Assembly: GCF_024213195.1 (NCBI RefSeq)
Contig: NZ_JANAVF010000008.1
Location: 1-64,000, forward strand
Reading direction: 5' to 3'
Origin: Streptomyces sp. TBY4
GTDB taxonomy: Bacteria; Actinomycetota; Actinomycetes; Streptomycetales; Streptomycetaceae
Length of the DNA: 64,000 bases
Numbering within the stretch: the first letter of the stretch is position 1; every line of letters starts with the position of its first letter. Under the pieces are notes generated by a model. It ran no database searches. It worked only from the letters and a program-made list of their open reading frames with translations, and was not told the DNA's origin. Both the position numbers and the translations under genes were made by a program. Shown here piece by piece: positions 26,512 to 35,132 of the stretch.

Positions 26512-28038
26512 ATGCCTTTGACAACCGTGGTCGTGACCGGTGCCGGGCCGACCGGACTGGCCCTGGCCTGCGCACTGCGCGCTGCGGGAGTCGCCGTCCG
26601 GGTGCTCGACAAAGCGCCTGGACCGGCGGTGACCTCCCGAGCGCTGGGTCTGCAGCCGCGCGGGGCCGAGGTGCTCGACCGCCTCGGGGCGCTCGGCGAC
26701 CTGCCCGAGCGATCCGTACCGATCGCCCACGTCCTCACGTACGTCGACGGCAGACCGCTGGCGCGACTTTCCGTTGGCGTGCCTACGAAGCTGGTAACCC
26801 GCCCCGGCCTCCTCATGTCCCAGTCCGAGGTCGAGGCGCGCCTGCGCGACCGCCTGGCCGCGCTCGGTGTCCAGGTCGAATGGGATCGTGAGCTGCTGGG
26901 CCTTCGCCAGGACGCGGACCGAGTCGTCCTCCGCCTCGGCGAGGGTGAGGAAGAGGCCACCTGGCTGGTGGGATGCGACGGTGCACACAGTCGCGTACGC
27001 AAGGCCGCAGGCATCGGCTTCCCGGGCGTCCCCGTCGTCGAACGCTTCCTTCTGGCCGATGTGACGGCCCGTCTGCCGATCCCGAGGGACTCGGTCGCGG
27101 TCTGGCTGCGCGGAGACACGATGCTCGGGGTGTTTCCGCTTCCGGGCGAGGACGTGTGGCGGCTGATGGCACCGGGGCCGCCCGGATCGGGCGCGGAACC
27201 GATGCCGGCGCTGACGGAACTGCTCCATCGGGAAGCGGGCGTTCCCGGCGACTCCGTGCGCGAGGTCCTGTGGACGTCCACCTTCCGGATCCACCGGCGC
27301 CTGGCCTCGTCCTACCGTCAGGGCAGGATCCTGCTCGCCGGCGACGCCGCCCACATCCACAGCCCGTTCGGGGGCCAGGGCATGAACACCGGCCTGGGTG
27401 ATGCCGAGAACCTCGCCTGGAAGCTCGCCCTGGTCGCCGTCGGCCGTTGCGGGGACGGTCTGCTCGACACCTACGAGACGGAACGCAGGCCCGTCGCGCG
27501 CGAGGTCCTGGCCTCCACGAGCGCCATGACCGGCATGATCCTCGGACAGACCGCACGCGCCCGGGCGCTGCGCGATCACGTGTTCGTGCCCTTGCTGAAC
27601 CGGCCTTCGGTGCAGAGCCGGCTCTGGGAGAAGTCCTCCCAGCTGACCCTCACCTACCGCCGCGGCCCGCTCGGCGCCGGCCGCCGCCTCCCCGGCTCCG
27701 GGCCCCTGCGCGGCGACCGGGTGCCCGACTGCTCCTGCACCCGACAGGACGGCACCCTCACCCGCCTGTACGCGGAACTGCGGTCCGGCTGGGCCCTCCT
27801 CACACCTGCCGGGGCCGGCGCGGACCACGAGACGGCCGCCCGTCGGCACCTCGGTGAGGACCGCGTCACCGCCCTCACCGTGGCGGGGAGTCGGCGGCAC
27901 GCCATGCTGGTACGGCCTGACGGCCACCTGGCCTGGCGCGGAACCTCTCCGGAAGCCCTCGGCAACGCCCTGGCACGCATACTCGACGTCGGCAAAGGAA
28001 GCAGGCGCAACGATCGTCCGGAGGCGACAGGCCCATGA
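26512..28038 (+). CDS. FAD-dependent aromatic monooxygenase
   Basis: A 508-residue flavoprotein of the PheA/TetX class. N-terminal GxGxxG in VVVTGAGPTGLALACAL, then GCDGAHSRVRKAAGI (the DG motif) and GRILLAGDAAHIHSPFGGQGMNTG (the GD motif) place FAD and NADPH. The C-terminal thioredoxin-like tail is present. The ATG at 26512 is preceded by GAGGTGG; the frame begins at 26503. It hydroxylates aromatic or polyketide compounds. It overlaps the TetR gene by 4 nt (ATGA), so the pair looks like a drug-inducible detoxification or tailoring unit under the AT-rich operators upstream. Confidence 0.87.
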   Translation: MPLTTVVVTGAGPTGLALACALRAAGVAVRVLDKAPGPAVTSRALGLQPRGAEVLDRLGALGDLPERSVPIAHVLTYVDGRPLARLSVGVPTKLVTRPGLLMSQSEVEARLRDRLAALGVQVEWDRELLGLRQDADRVVLRLGEGEEEATWLVGCDGAHSRVRKAAGIGFPGVPVVERFLLADVTARLPIPRDSVAVWLRGDTMLGVFPLPGEDVWRLMAPGPPGSGAEPMPALTELLHREAGVPGDSVREVLWTSTFRIHRRLASSYRQGRILLAGDAAHIHSPFGGQGMNTGLGDAENLAWKLALVAVGRCGDGLLDTYETERRPVAREVLASTSAMTGMILGQTARARALRDHVFVPLLNRPSVQSRLWEKSSQLTLTYRRGPLGAGRRLPGSGPLRGDRVPDCSCTRQDGTLTRLYAELRSGWALLTPAGAGADHETAARRHLGEDRVTALTVAGSRRHAMLVRPDGHLAWRGTSPEALGNALARILDVGKGSRRNDRPEATGP

Positions 28039-28622
28039 GTACATCCCCCACGCCGCCGGGGCTGCGGGAGCGCAAGAAGGCGCAGACCCGCCGGACGATC
28101 CAGGAGAACGCGCTGCGGCTGTTCCTGGAGCGGGGTTACCAGAACACCACCGTAGAGGAGATCTCCGCCGCAGCCGGGGTCTCCCACATGACCTTCTTCC
28201 GGCACTTCCCCACCAAGGAAGCGGTCGTCGAGTCGGACGACTACGACCCGCTCATCGTCCGGCTCATCCAGGCGCGGCCGCCGCACGAGGACGGCCTCGC
28301 CGCCCTCCGCAACGCCCTCAGCCAGGGCCTGGAGGCGGTGTACGCCACCGGCAGGGACACCCTGCTCGCCCGCACCCGCCTCATCTTCGAGACACCGGCC
28401 CTGCGCGCCCGCACCTGGGACACCCAGTACGCGACCCAGCAGTTGTTCGCCGATGCCCTCAGGTCACGAAACCCGTGGGAGAGCGACCTCTCCACCCGTG
28501 TCACTGTTGCGGCCGCCCTCGCCGCGGTGACCACGGCCCTCGCCGCCTGGGTCGAAAGCGACGGCGCTCTGGAACTGCCCGCGCTGGTCAGCGAGGCGTT
28601 CAGTGCGTTGCGTCCCGCCTGA
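28035..28622 (+). CDS. TetR family regulator (with the FAD monooxygenase)
   Basis: A 195-residue regulator. HTH at about 12-60: RRTIQENALRLFLERGYQNT, VEEISAAAGVSHMTFFRHF and PTKEAVVE. Its ATG overlaps the monooxygenase stop, so both come from the same mRNA and the regulator probably binds the paired GTTAG repeats before 26512, making a negative feedback loop. The C-terminal domain is the usual helical ligand pocket; the ligand is probably a substrate of the monooxygenase. Confidence 0.85.
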   Translation: MSTSPTPPGLRERKKAQTRRTIQENALRLFLERGYQNTTVEEISAAAGVSHMTFFRHFPTKEAVVESDDYDPLIVRLIQARPPHEDGLAALRNALSQGLEAVYATGRDTLLARTRLIFETPALRARTWDTQYATQQLFADALRSRNPWESDLSTRVTVAAALAAVTTALAAWVESDGALELPALVSEAFSALRPA

Positions 28623-28660
28623 CGGGGAGCAGTGGGTGGCCTGTGAGCAGTCCAGCCGGC

Positions 28661-29383
28661 TCAGCTCAGCTCGGTGAAGCTTTCGACGGCGCGGGTCTTG
28701 CCGGTGACGACGATGACGTCTCCCCTTTCGACCACGGTCTCGGCCGTGGCGTAGGTGAAGTCCTGGCCGGGCCGCTTGATTCCTACGACGGTGATGCCGT
28801 ACCTGCTGCGCACTCCGCTCTCGCCGAGAGGGACGCCCGTGATGGTGGCGGGGGCGACGGTCTTGACCAGGGCGTAGTCGTCGTCGAATTCGATGAAGTC
28901 GAGCATGCGTCCGGTGACGAGGTGGGCCACTCGCTCGCCCATCTCGTGTTCGGGCAGGACGACGTGGTGGACGCCCAGGCGCTCCAGGATCTGGCCGTGC
29001 TGACGGCTGGTGGCCTTGGCCCAGATGTTGGGGACCGCGTCCTCCAGAAGGTTGGAGGCGACGAGGATGCTGGCCTCCATGTCGGTGCCGATTCCCACGA
29101 CCGCGCTGGTGAACTCGTGCACTCCCAGCTGCCGCAGGACCTCGGGGTCCGTGCAGTCGGCTACGGCCGTGTGCGTGAGGAGATCGCTGTGCTTCTGCAC
29201 AAGGGCGGCATCGGTGTCGATGCCCAGGACGTCCCAGCCGCGGCGGGTGAGTTCGTTGGCGAGAGAGCTGCCGAACCGGCCGAGACCGATGACGGCCACG
29301 CGCTGGTCGCCTGCTGTGGGGCCGCCGGTGTCCAGGAGCCGCTTGCGGCGGCGACGGCGCAGGGAGTGCAGGTAGTTACCCAA
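28661..29383 (-). CDS. TrkA/KtrA-type potassium channel regulatory subunit
   Basis: A 240-residue cytosolic protein. An RCK_N Rossmann domain opens with VAVIGLGRFGSSLANEL, ending the first strand pair with VLGIDTD, which binds NAD(H) or ATP. An RCK_C domain follows, ending VVERGDVIVVTGKT. The start is a TTG at 29383 that overlaps the trkH stop by 8 nt; no ATG or GTG lies nearby. It gates the TrkH-like channel encoded just upstream and would sense nucleotide or c-di-AMP. Confidence 0.9.
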   Translation of the reverse strand: MGNYLHSLRRRRRKRLLDTGGPTAGDQRVAVIGLGRFGSSLANELTRRGWDVLGIDTDAALVQKHSDLLTHTAVADCTDPEVLRQLGVHEFTSAVVGIGTDMEASILVASNLLEDAVPNIWAKATSRQHGQILERLGVHHVVLPEHEMGERVAHLVTGRMLDFIEFDDDYALVKTVAPATITGVPLGESGVRSRYGITVVGIKRPGQDFTYATAETVVERGDVIVVTGKTRAVESFTELS

Positions 29384-30803
29384 TGACGGGTCGCTCCTCG
29401 GGTAGCTGGTATCGGCGGGTCCGCTCGCGCAGGGCGAGCGAGGAGACGAGCGTGATCGGCCCGAGGCGGCCGACGAACATCAGCAGGATCAGGATCAGCT
29501 GGCCGGGTACCGGAATGTCGGCGGTGATCCCGGTCGACAGGCCGACCGTCCCGAACGCGGAGACGGCCTCGAACAGCACGTCCTCCGCGGGGGCCTTGGT
29601 GACGGTCAGCAGGGCCAGGGTGGCAGCGATGACCAGGCCGATACCCAGGAGCGCCACGGTCAGGGCCTGCCGCAGGGCGTGGGGGGCGAGGCGTCGGCCC
29701 ATCACGGTGGAGTTGGGCTCGCCGCGCACCTCGGCGAGCATGGCGGCGGCGAGCACCGAGAAGGTGGTGACCTTGATTCCGCCGGCGGTGCCCGCGCTGC
29801 CGCCGCCGATGAACATCAGCGTGCAGGTGAAGAAGATGGTCGCGGCGTTCAGAGCGCCGATGTCGATGGCGTTGAAGCCCGCGGTACGGCTCATCGTGGA
29901 GTAGAAGAAGCCGTTGAGGATCTTCTCGTCCCAGTCGAACGGTCCCAGGGTCCCGGGGTTGGTCCACTCCAAAAGGCACGTCATTACGGTGCCCACCAGC
30001 AACAGGACGGTGCTGGTCACGACCGTCAGTCTGGTGTGCAGCGACCAGTTCCGGCGCCCCGTCGTGCGGCGCCGGGTGCGGTGGCGCAGGACCTCCAGCA
30101 GGACGGGGAAACCGAGGCCGCCGAGGATCACCGCCGCGGCGATCGGCAGCGTGACCCACGGATCCTGCGCGTAGGGCGTAAGGCTGTCGCCGTGCAGTCC
30201 GAAGCCCGCGTTGTTGAAGGCCGAGACCGCGTGGAAGAACCCCGAATAGGCGGCCTCGCCGAAGGAGCGGTCGTAGCCGAAGCGCAGTCGCAGCGCCAGG
30301 AACGCGCCCACCGCGAGTTCGACGATCAGGGTGCATCCGGCGACGCCGAGCAGCACCCGCCGGATGTCGCCGATGCCGAGGCTCTTGGTCTCCGCCGCGG
30401 CGGTCAACTGCATGCGCAGCCGCAGCTTTCCCGACACCAGCAGCGCGAGCAGTGAGGCCATGGCCATGATGCCGAAGCCACCGACCTGGATCAGCGCCAG
30501 GATGACGCCCTCGCCGAATCCGCTCCAGTGGGTAGCAGTGTCCACGACGACCAGCCCGGTCACGCACACCGCCGAGGTGGACGTGAAGAGCGCCGTCAGG
30601 ACGCCCGTCGTCGAGCCGTCCTGGGACGAAACCGGCAGCATCAGCAGCACCGTTCCGACGCCGATCACCAGCGCGAAAGCCGACACCACCGTGCGCGCCG
30701 GGTGGGCGGTGAACAGTGAATGCCATACCCCCGCAACACGTCCCGGCACCCGCCCGCCCTTCCTCCGTCTCGCACCACCGTGGGGTCCGAGCGTCAAAGA
30801 CAC
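29376..30803 (-). CDS. TrkH/KtrB-type potassium transporter
   Basis: A 475-residue membrane protein with the four-fold M1-P-M2 repeat of K+ transporters. The four filter loops are visible as TSTSAVCVTGL, HAVSAFNNAGF, STMSRTAGFNAI and EAVSAFGTVGLS, each with the central glycine. The start at 30803 (GTG) is the longest frame; a second GTG at 30749 follows GGAGG and may be the true start, giving a shorter N-terminus. It forms a K+ uptake system with the downstream TrkA-like subunit, with which it overlaps by 8 nt. Confidence 0.9.
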   Translation of the reverse strand: MSLTLGPHGGARRRKGGRVPGRVAGVWHSLFTAHPARTVVSAFALVIGVGTVLLMLPVSSQDGSTTGVLTALFTSTSAVCVTGLVVVDTATHWSGFGEGVILALIQVGGFGIMAMASLLALLVSGKLRLRMQLTAAAETKSLGIGDIRRVLLGVAGCTLIVELAVGAFLALRLRFGYDRSFGEAAYSGFFHAVSAFNNAGFGLHGDSLTPYAQDPWVTLPIAAAVILGGLGFPVLLEVLRHRTRRRTTGRRNWSLHTRLTVVTSTVLLLVGTVMTCLLEWTNPGTLGPFDWDEKILNGFFYSTMSRTAGFNAIDIGALNAATIFFTCTLMFIGGGSAGTAGGIKVTTFSVLAAAMLAEVRGEPNSTVMGRRLAPHALRQALTVALLGIGLVIAATLALLTVTKAPAEDVLFEAVSAFGTVGLSTGITADIPVPGQLILILLMFVGRLGPITLVSSLALRERTRRYQLPEERPVIG

Positions 30804-31038
30804 GTCAAGGACCGCGGCGTCACCCTACCTTCGAGAGGTCGCAGGCCCCGGGACCGTGGGCGGATGTCGGCGACGGCTCATTTGGGGCCGGTCTGAACGG
30901 TTCAATCGTGGGCCTGGTCGTCGGCGAAGGCGGCAACGACGCCCCGGCGCCGGCCGCCAGGTCCTTGAAGGCTTCCTGCGCGGAGTCGAAGCGGCTGCCT
31001 CAGGGCTCTCATGCGTGCGGGGACTCCCGCGGTGGTGA

Positions 31039-31584
31039 TCAGGCGGGAGCCTGCGGCTTTCGTCTGGCCGAGCGCGCCCGGTTCCCGCAGCCGAGCGAAC
31101 ACCATGCCTGGTCGCGGCGCCGGGCGAGGAAGAACATGCCGCAGCTGGGCGCGTGGCAGCGCCGAAGTCTTGCCTGTTCCGGCCCGGCTGCGAGGAGGAG
31201 TGCCTGCCGGGCGGCGGCCGCCTGGGCGGGGCCTCCTGTGTCGCGTTGATCGAGCCGGCCGTCAGCGGTGACGAGGAAGGTCACGGGGGCGGCGGAGGCG
31301 AGTTCGTTCAGTTCGGTCCGCACGCTCTCCGGCAGGGCGCGTTGCCCGGCAGAGGCGTCCAGCGCGGCTCTTGTCAGGTCACGCAGCACCGTGAGGTCTT
31401 CCAGAGGCAGGAGAGCCAGTCGGCGTTCCGTCGCCCGGGCCCGCCAGCTCGCGGTGAGCTCGGCGTCGGCGAAGAGGTCGATGTCGGCGTGCGTGGGCCC
31501 TGCGCCACAGATGACCGTGTTGGCGAGGTCCAGGACCGGGTCCTCGCCGATCCACGGCATCGCGCGAAGGTTCCGGATCGTCAT
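31039..31584 (-). CDS. CGNR zinc-finger / ABATE-domain regulator
   Basis: A 181-residue protein. The N-terminal ABATE domain begins with DPVLDLANTV and the C-terminal zinc finger has RRCHAPSCGMFF then WCSLGCGNRARSARR, i.e. CxxxxC plus CxxxC with the CGNR signature. Such proteins are stress-linked transcriptional regulators. It is divergent from the ABM monooxygenase gene; the gap holds a CCGTGA-N10-TCACGG repeat that could be its operator. The region 30804-31038 shows no gene. Confidence 0.85.
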   Translation of the reverse strand: MTIRNLRAMPWIGEDPVLDLANTVICGAGPTHADIDLFADAELTASWRARATERRLALLPLEDLTVLRDLTRAALDASAGQRALPESVRTELNELASAAPVTFLVTADGRLDQRDTGGPAQAAAARQALLLAAGPEQARLRRCHAPSCGMFFLARRRDQAWCSLGCGNRARSARRKPQAPA

Positions 31585-31624
31585 GCCCCCAACCTACCGG
31601 ACTACCGGATTCAATCCACCAAAA

Positions 31625-31646
31625 CCGTGATAACTTCAACTCACGG
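31625..31646. promoter_or_regulatory. Inverted repeat in the divergent promoter
   Basis: CCGTGA, 10 nt, TCACGG: perfect 6-bp arms in the 105-nt AT-richer gap between the CGNR regulator gene and the monooxygenase gene. Probably an operator for the regulator. Confidence 0.55.
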
Positions 31647-31689
31647 ATTTAAAGATCTGAATACGTGAGTCCAATGGAGGGGTATCGCG

Positions 31690-31989
31690 ATGAGCGCGAC
31701 CATCGAGTACGTCCGGTTCGAAACGGCCGATGCCGCGGAACTGACAGCGCACCGCGAACAGCTCGTCGCCCTGTTGAGGGAGCGGTACGGAGACGGCTTC
31801 CTGGGGGCGCACCTGGCCCGGTTCGAGGACGGCACGATGCTGGACTTCATCGTGTGGTCTTCCGCTGAGGTCGCCGCACGCGCGGCGAAGGAGATGCCGG
31901 GCGATCCCGCCGCGCAGGGGTTCTTCAGCAGGATCGGTACGGTCCACGAGATGCGGCACGCTCAGGTGCTGCACAGCGCCCGGCCGTAG
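31690..31989 (+). CDS. ABM-domain monooxygenase-like protein
   Basis: A 99-residue protein after a GGAGG site. The fold is a dimeric ferredoxin-like barrel: TIEYVRFETADAAELTAHR, GDGFLGAHLARFEDGTMLDF and IVWSSAEVAARAAKEM. Such proteins oxidise small aromatic compounds or remove reactive aldehydes; the substrate is unknown. Divergent from the CGNR regulator, which may control it. Confidence 0.75.
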   Translation: MSATIEYVRFETADAAELTAHREQLVALLRERYGDGFLGAHLARFEDGTMLDFIVWSSAEVAARAAKEMPGDPAAQGFFSRIGTVHEMRHAQVLHSARP

Positions 31990-32017
31990 TCACCGGAACC
32001 AAGGGGAGGTGAGTGCC

Positions 32018-33112
32018 GTGCCGACGGCGGACGAACTGCTCAGCGCGGACATCGTCAGGGACCTGGCCGACTGCCTCGCCGCGGCGAACGGCGGGACACC
32101 TACCGGGCAGCTCCGGCGGTGCGGCGCCCTTCTCGCGGGCCTGACCTTCAGCGGGCGCGTCACCGCCGTCAAGGAGGCGATACTCGCCGACCTTCCCGAC
32201 GCCTACCCGGACTTCGCGGAGGTCGTACGGGCCGCCCTGAAAGACCCCGGTTTCACCGGTTGGATGATCTTCCCCGTCACCGAGGCCGTCGCCGAGCGCG
32301 GGCTGGAGGTCTTCGAACCCGCCCTCGGCCTCCTCGCCGAACTCACCCCGTGCCTGACCGCGGAGACCGCGATCCGCCACTTCCTCCGCACCGACCTGCA
32401 CCGCGCACTGCGGACGATCGAGGAATGGACCAGTCACGCCGACCCGCACGTACGCCGGCTCGCCAGCGAGGGAACGCGGCCCCGGCTGCCCTGGGCACCT
32501 CAGCTTCGCGCCCTCATCGCCGACCCCGCGCCGGCGCTGCCCGTGCTCGACGAGCTCTACCGCGACGAGTCCGAGTACGTACGCCGGTCGGTAGCGAACC
32601 ACCTCAACGACATCAGCCGTGACCACCCCGCGATCGCCGTCGCCACCGCCGCACGCTGGCTCGACGACCCGGCTCCCACGACGAGCGGCCTGGTCCGGCA
32701 CGGCCTGCGCACCCTCGTCAAGGCCGGCGACCCGGACGCCCTCGCCCTCCTCGGCCACGACCCGGACGTCCCGGTCTCCGTGGAGGGGCCGCACGTGCGC
32801 ACCCCCGCCATCCGGATCGGGGACCACCTGGAGTTCGACTACGCGGTCACCAACACCGGCGACCGGACCGCGCATGTGGTCATCGACTACGTGATCCACC
32901 ACATGAAGGCCAACGGCACCCGAACCCCCAAAGTCTTCAAACTCACCACCCGGGCACTGGCCCCCGGCGAGCGGTGGACCGGTACCCGCCGGCATTCCCT
33001 CAAAGCCATCACGACGCGCCGCTACCACCCGGGCCTCCACCACGTGCAGATCCAGGTCAATGGGCGGCCCCACGGCGAAGCCCCGTTCACGCTGGACCTG
33101 CCGGCGGAGTAA
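32018..33112 (+). CDS. AlkC-like DNA alkylation repair glycosylase
   Basis: A 364-residue protein. The N-terminal three quarters are helical HEAT-like repeats with an AlkC/AlkD pattern: TPCLTAETAIRHFLRTD, WTSHADPHVRRLASEG and YRDESEYVRRSVANHLNDIS, the last typical of the AlkD/AlkC DNA-binding repeats. The last 90 residues form an Ig-like domain (FDYAVTNTGDRTAHVVIDYV), which AlkC has and AlkD lacks. AlkC enzymes remove 3-methylcytosine and 3-methyladenine. GTG at 32018 follows GGGGAGG; an earlier in-frame GTG at 32009 is less well placed. Confidence 0.85.
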   Translation: MPTADELLSADIVRDLADCLAAANGGTPTGQLRRCGALLAGLTFSGRVTAVKEAILADLPDAYPDFAEVVRAALKDPGFTGWMIFPVTEAVAERGLEVFEPALGLLAELTPCLTAETAIRHFLRTDLHRALRTIEEWTSHADPHVRRLASEGTRPRLPWAPQLRALIADPAPALPVLDELYRDESEYVRRSVANHLNDISRDHPAIAVATAARWLDDPAPTTSGLVRHGLRTLVKAGDPDALALLGHDPDVPVSVEGPHVRTPAIRIGDHLEFDYAVTNTGDRTAHVVIDYVIHHMKANGTRTPKVFKLTTRALAPGERWTGTRRHSLKAITTRRYHPGLHHVQIQVNGRPHGEAPFTLDLPAE

Positions 33113-33234
33113 TCCCGGGCATGAGCCGTCTCGTTGACGGGAGACGGATTTCGTAGGTACCCGGTCGGAGTTCCCTGATGTGCAGCCCGACCGGTCACCG
33201 ATCTCGCCGAGGGCAACCAGCAGGGCGGCACTTG

Positions 33235-33288
33235 CTGCCCACGAGATCGCCCGTCCCCGGCGGTGGGGACGGGCGATCTCGTGGGCAG
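33235..33288. terminator. Long perfect hairpin between convergent genes
   Basis: A perfect 24-bp inverted repeat beginning CTGCCCACGAGATCGCCCG with a 6-nt loop. It lies between the AlkC-like gene (+) and the tautomerase gene (-) and should stop both. Confidence 0.85.
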
Positions 33289-33293
33289 AACGC

Positions 33294-33710
33294 CTAACCC
33301 TGACTGATCGCGGCCACGAGCTGGTCACCGGTGTATGCGCGACCGCCGATCCCCCAGCCGCCGTCCGGGGCGTTGATGATGTTGACCCAGATGCCCTCCC
33401 TGTCGTGGCCGTCGACCGTGAGGGATGCGGCAATGTCCGTCGCGTTCGCGATGAACGCGGCGCGGGCCTGCGGAGTGCCCAGGCCGATGTTGGGCAGCTT
33501 CAGCTCGATCATGACCACCGGGCGGTTGACGCCCCCGGCGTAGATGTCTTCGGGCGCCAGGACATGCACGCTGCCTCCGACCATTGAGCTGAAGAAGCGG
33601 TTGCCGGTCAGGCCGCTCGCCTCGATGAGGGCGGCGGTGAGCCGGGGCAGGATCTCGCGTTCGCCCTCATGCGTGAGGGTTCCGCGCGGCGATGTGACGG
33701 TGATGGGCAT
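33294..33710 (-). CDS. Tautomerase family protein
   Basis: A 138-residue member of the 4-oxalocrotonate tautomerase superfamily. The ATG is followed directly by Pro (MPITVTSPRG), the catalytic amino-terminal proline after Met removal. The protein is about twice the size of 4-OT monomers, so it probably contains two beta-alpha-beta units. The second half reads VNRPVVMIELKLPNIGLG and DREGIWVNIINAPDGGW. It acts on enol/keto compounds; the substrate is unknown. The TetR gene at 33849 is divergent and may control it through the 33777 palindrome. Confidence 0.78.
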   Translation of the reverse strand: MPITVTSPRGTLTHEGEREILPRLTAALIEASGLTGNRFFSSMVGGSVHVLAPEDIYAGGVNRPVVMIELKLPNIGLGTPQARAAFIANATDIAASLTVDGHDREGIWVNIINAPDGGWGIGGRAYTGDQLVAAISQG

Positions 33711-33776
33711 GGAAGGCGTGCTCCCTGTCTGAAGAAAAGCGTCGGTGCCGAGTGGTGCGGCGAAGCGGTCGCTAGC

Positions 33777-33792
33777 TAGTACGTGCGTACTA
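33777..33792. promoter_or_regulatory. TetR-type palindrome
   Basis: TAGTACG, TG, CGTACTA: perfect 7-bp arms in the gap between the tautomerase and TetR genes. It fits an operator bound by the TetR protein and controlling both. Confidence 0.72.
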
Positions 33793-33848
33793 CTTTTGGA
33801 GTCTGCAGTAGGATGGCCGTCCTAGTCAAGGGAGAAGGGTGGCCGGGC

Positions 33849-34412
33849 ATGGCGAAGGACACGCGGGCGCGGATGGTTGCCGCCGCTGTCATGGCGTTGC
33901 AGCAGCGCGGCCTGGAGGGGATGTCGTTCACTGATGTGCTCGCCCGCAGCGGTGCGGCACGTGGGGCGATCTACCATCACTTCCCGGGGGGAAAGGGTCA
34001 GCTGGCGGCAGAGGCGGCGGCCCAGCATGGGCGCGAAGTCCTGGCCCGCATGGCCGAACTCTCCGGCTCCACGCCCCGGGCGGTCGCGGAGGCTTTCGTC
34101 GACTTCGCCCGCCCGGTCGTCGAGGCGTCAACCCGCGGCAGCGGGTGCGCCATTGCCGCTGTGACCCTGCCGGCGGACGGGGGCGACCATGAGCTGTGCC
34201 GGGTGGCGGCCACCGCGTTCGCCTCTTGGTCCGGACAATTGGCGGACGCCCTCTCCGATTCCGGACTCTCGCACGAGGATGCCCAGGACAAGGCGGCCCT
34301 GCTGATCGGTCTGCTCGAAGGGGCTCAGGTGCTCAGCCGTGCGGCGGGCAGTACGGCGTCCTTCGAGCGGGCGGTCCGTGCCGCGTTGCCCCTGTTCGAG
34401 GCGAAGCTCTAA
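33849..34412 (+). CDS. TetR family regulator (next to the tautomerase)
   Basis: A 187-residue regulator. HTH at about 5-55: RARMVAAAVMALQQRGLEGM, TDVLARSGAARGAIYHHF and PGGKGQLAAEA. The C-terminal part reads AIAAVTLPADGG and CRVAATAFASWSGQL, as in LmrA/YxaF-like proteins. The chosen ATG at 33849 starts MAKDTRARM; an earlier in-frame ATG at 33813 is less likely. Its 3' end overlaps that of the next, convergent TetR gene by 4 nt. Confidence 0.85.
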   Translation: MAKDTRARMVAAAVMALQQRGLEGMSFTDVLARSGAARGAIYHHFPGGKGQLAAEAAAQHGREVLARMAELSGSTPRAVAEAFVDFARPVVEASTRGSGCAIAAVTLPADGGDHELCRVAATAFASWSGQLADALSDSGLSHEDAQDKAALLIGLLEGAQVLSRAAGSTASFERAVRAALPLFEAKL

Positions 34413-35026
34413 CCTGCCCCGGAGGTGGTCGCCGCCTCCCGAGCGGTTTCCGGGCGCAGGTGTGCGGCCAGCAGGAGCTCGGCGGTTGACCGCGCGGTCA
34501 GGGCGGCAGCGGGGGAGTCGTCCAGGTGTGCGGACGTGATGGCTCCGTCGCACAACTGGACGAGTGAGGCGATCAGGGCGCCGTCCTCGCCGGCGCCGAG
34601 TGGTCCCAGCAGGCGGGCGAACAGGGCGGGCAGCCAGGCGCGGTCGTCGGCGATGGCGGCCCGGATGCCTTCGTGGTGGGGGTACTCGGCTGCGGCGTTG
34701 GTGAACGGGCAGCCTCGGAAGCCGGGGTCCTGGAACGCCTCGTGGAAGACGTCGAAGACCGTCAGGACCCTGGTCAAGGGGTCCCGGGTTCGCGCCTCCA
34801 CCTCCCGCGCAACGTGCGTCCGCCAGCGGTCGCTACGACCTCGGAGGTACGCCTCCACCAGGTCTTCCTTGGTCCGGAAGTGGACGTACATGGAGGACTT
34901 CGAAACGCGGCTCTCGGCGATGACGCGGTCGATTCCCACCGCGTGGATGCCTTCGGCGTAGAACAGCGCGTCCGCGGTGGCGACCAGCCGTTCCCGTACC
35001 GGCAGGGTCCCTGCCTTCATTCCCAT
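34409..35026 (-). CDS. TetR family regulator of the AhpD-like gene
   Basis: A 205-residue regulator. HTH at about 12-58: ATADALFYAEGIHAVGID, VIAESRVSKSSMYVHFRTK. The middle contains DPGFRGCPFTNAAAEY, typical of the TetR_C_16 type. The frame runs upstream to 35356, but the first ATG of the TetR fold is at 35026 (MGMKAGT) and the upstream residues are antisense to the next gene. Two palindromes between 35037 and 35116 lie between it and the divergent AhpD-like gene. Confidence 0.85.
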   Translation of the reverse strand: MGMKAGTLPVRERLVATADALFYAEGIHAVGIDRVIAESRVSKSSMYVHFRTKEDLVEAYLRGRSDRWRTHVAREVEARTRDPLTRVLTVFDVFHEAFQDPGFRGCPFTNAAAEYPHHEGIRAAIADDRAWLPALFARLLGPLGAGEDGALIASLVQLCDGAITSAHLDDSPAAALTARSTAELLLAAHLRPETAREAATTSGAG

Positions 35027-35036
35027 GCCCCAAGTA

Positions 35037-35116
35037 TCGAACAGACAGATCTGTTTGACAACGCAGGCAGGCGTCCTTAGCTTGATCACATCGAACGGAC
35101 AGGTCTGTTCGATGTG
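35037..35116. promoter_or_regulatory. Two operator palindromes between TetR and AhpD-like genes
   Basis: Site 1 (35037-35058) reads TCGAACAGACAGATCTGTTTGA. Site 2 (35087-35116) has perfect 10-bp arms, CACATCGAAC and GTTCGATGTG, around GGACAGGTCT. Both share the TCGAACNGACAGNTCTGTT core. They probably bind the divergent TetR protein and control both genes. Confidence 0.78.
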
Positions 35117-35132
35117 ATTGCAAGGAGCTTCG

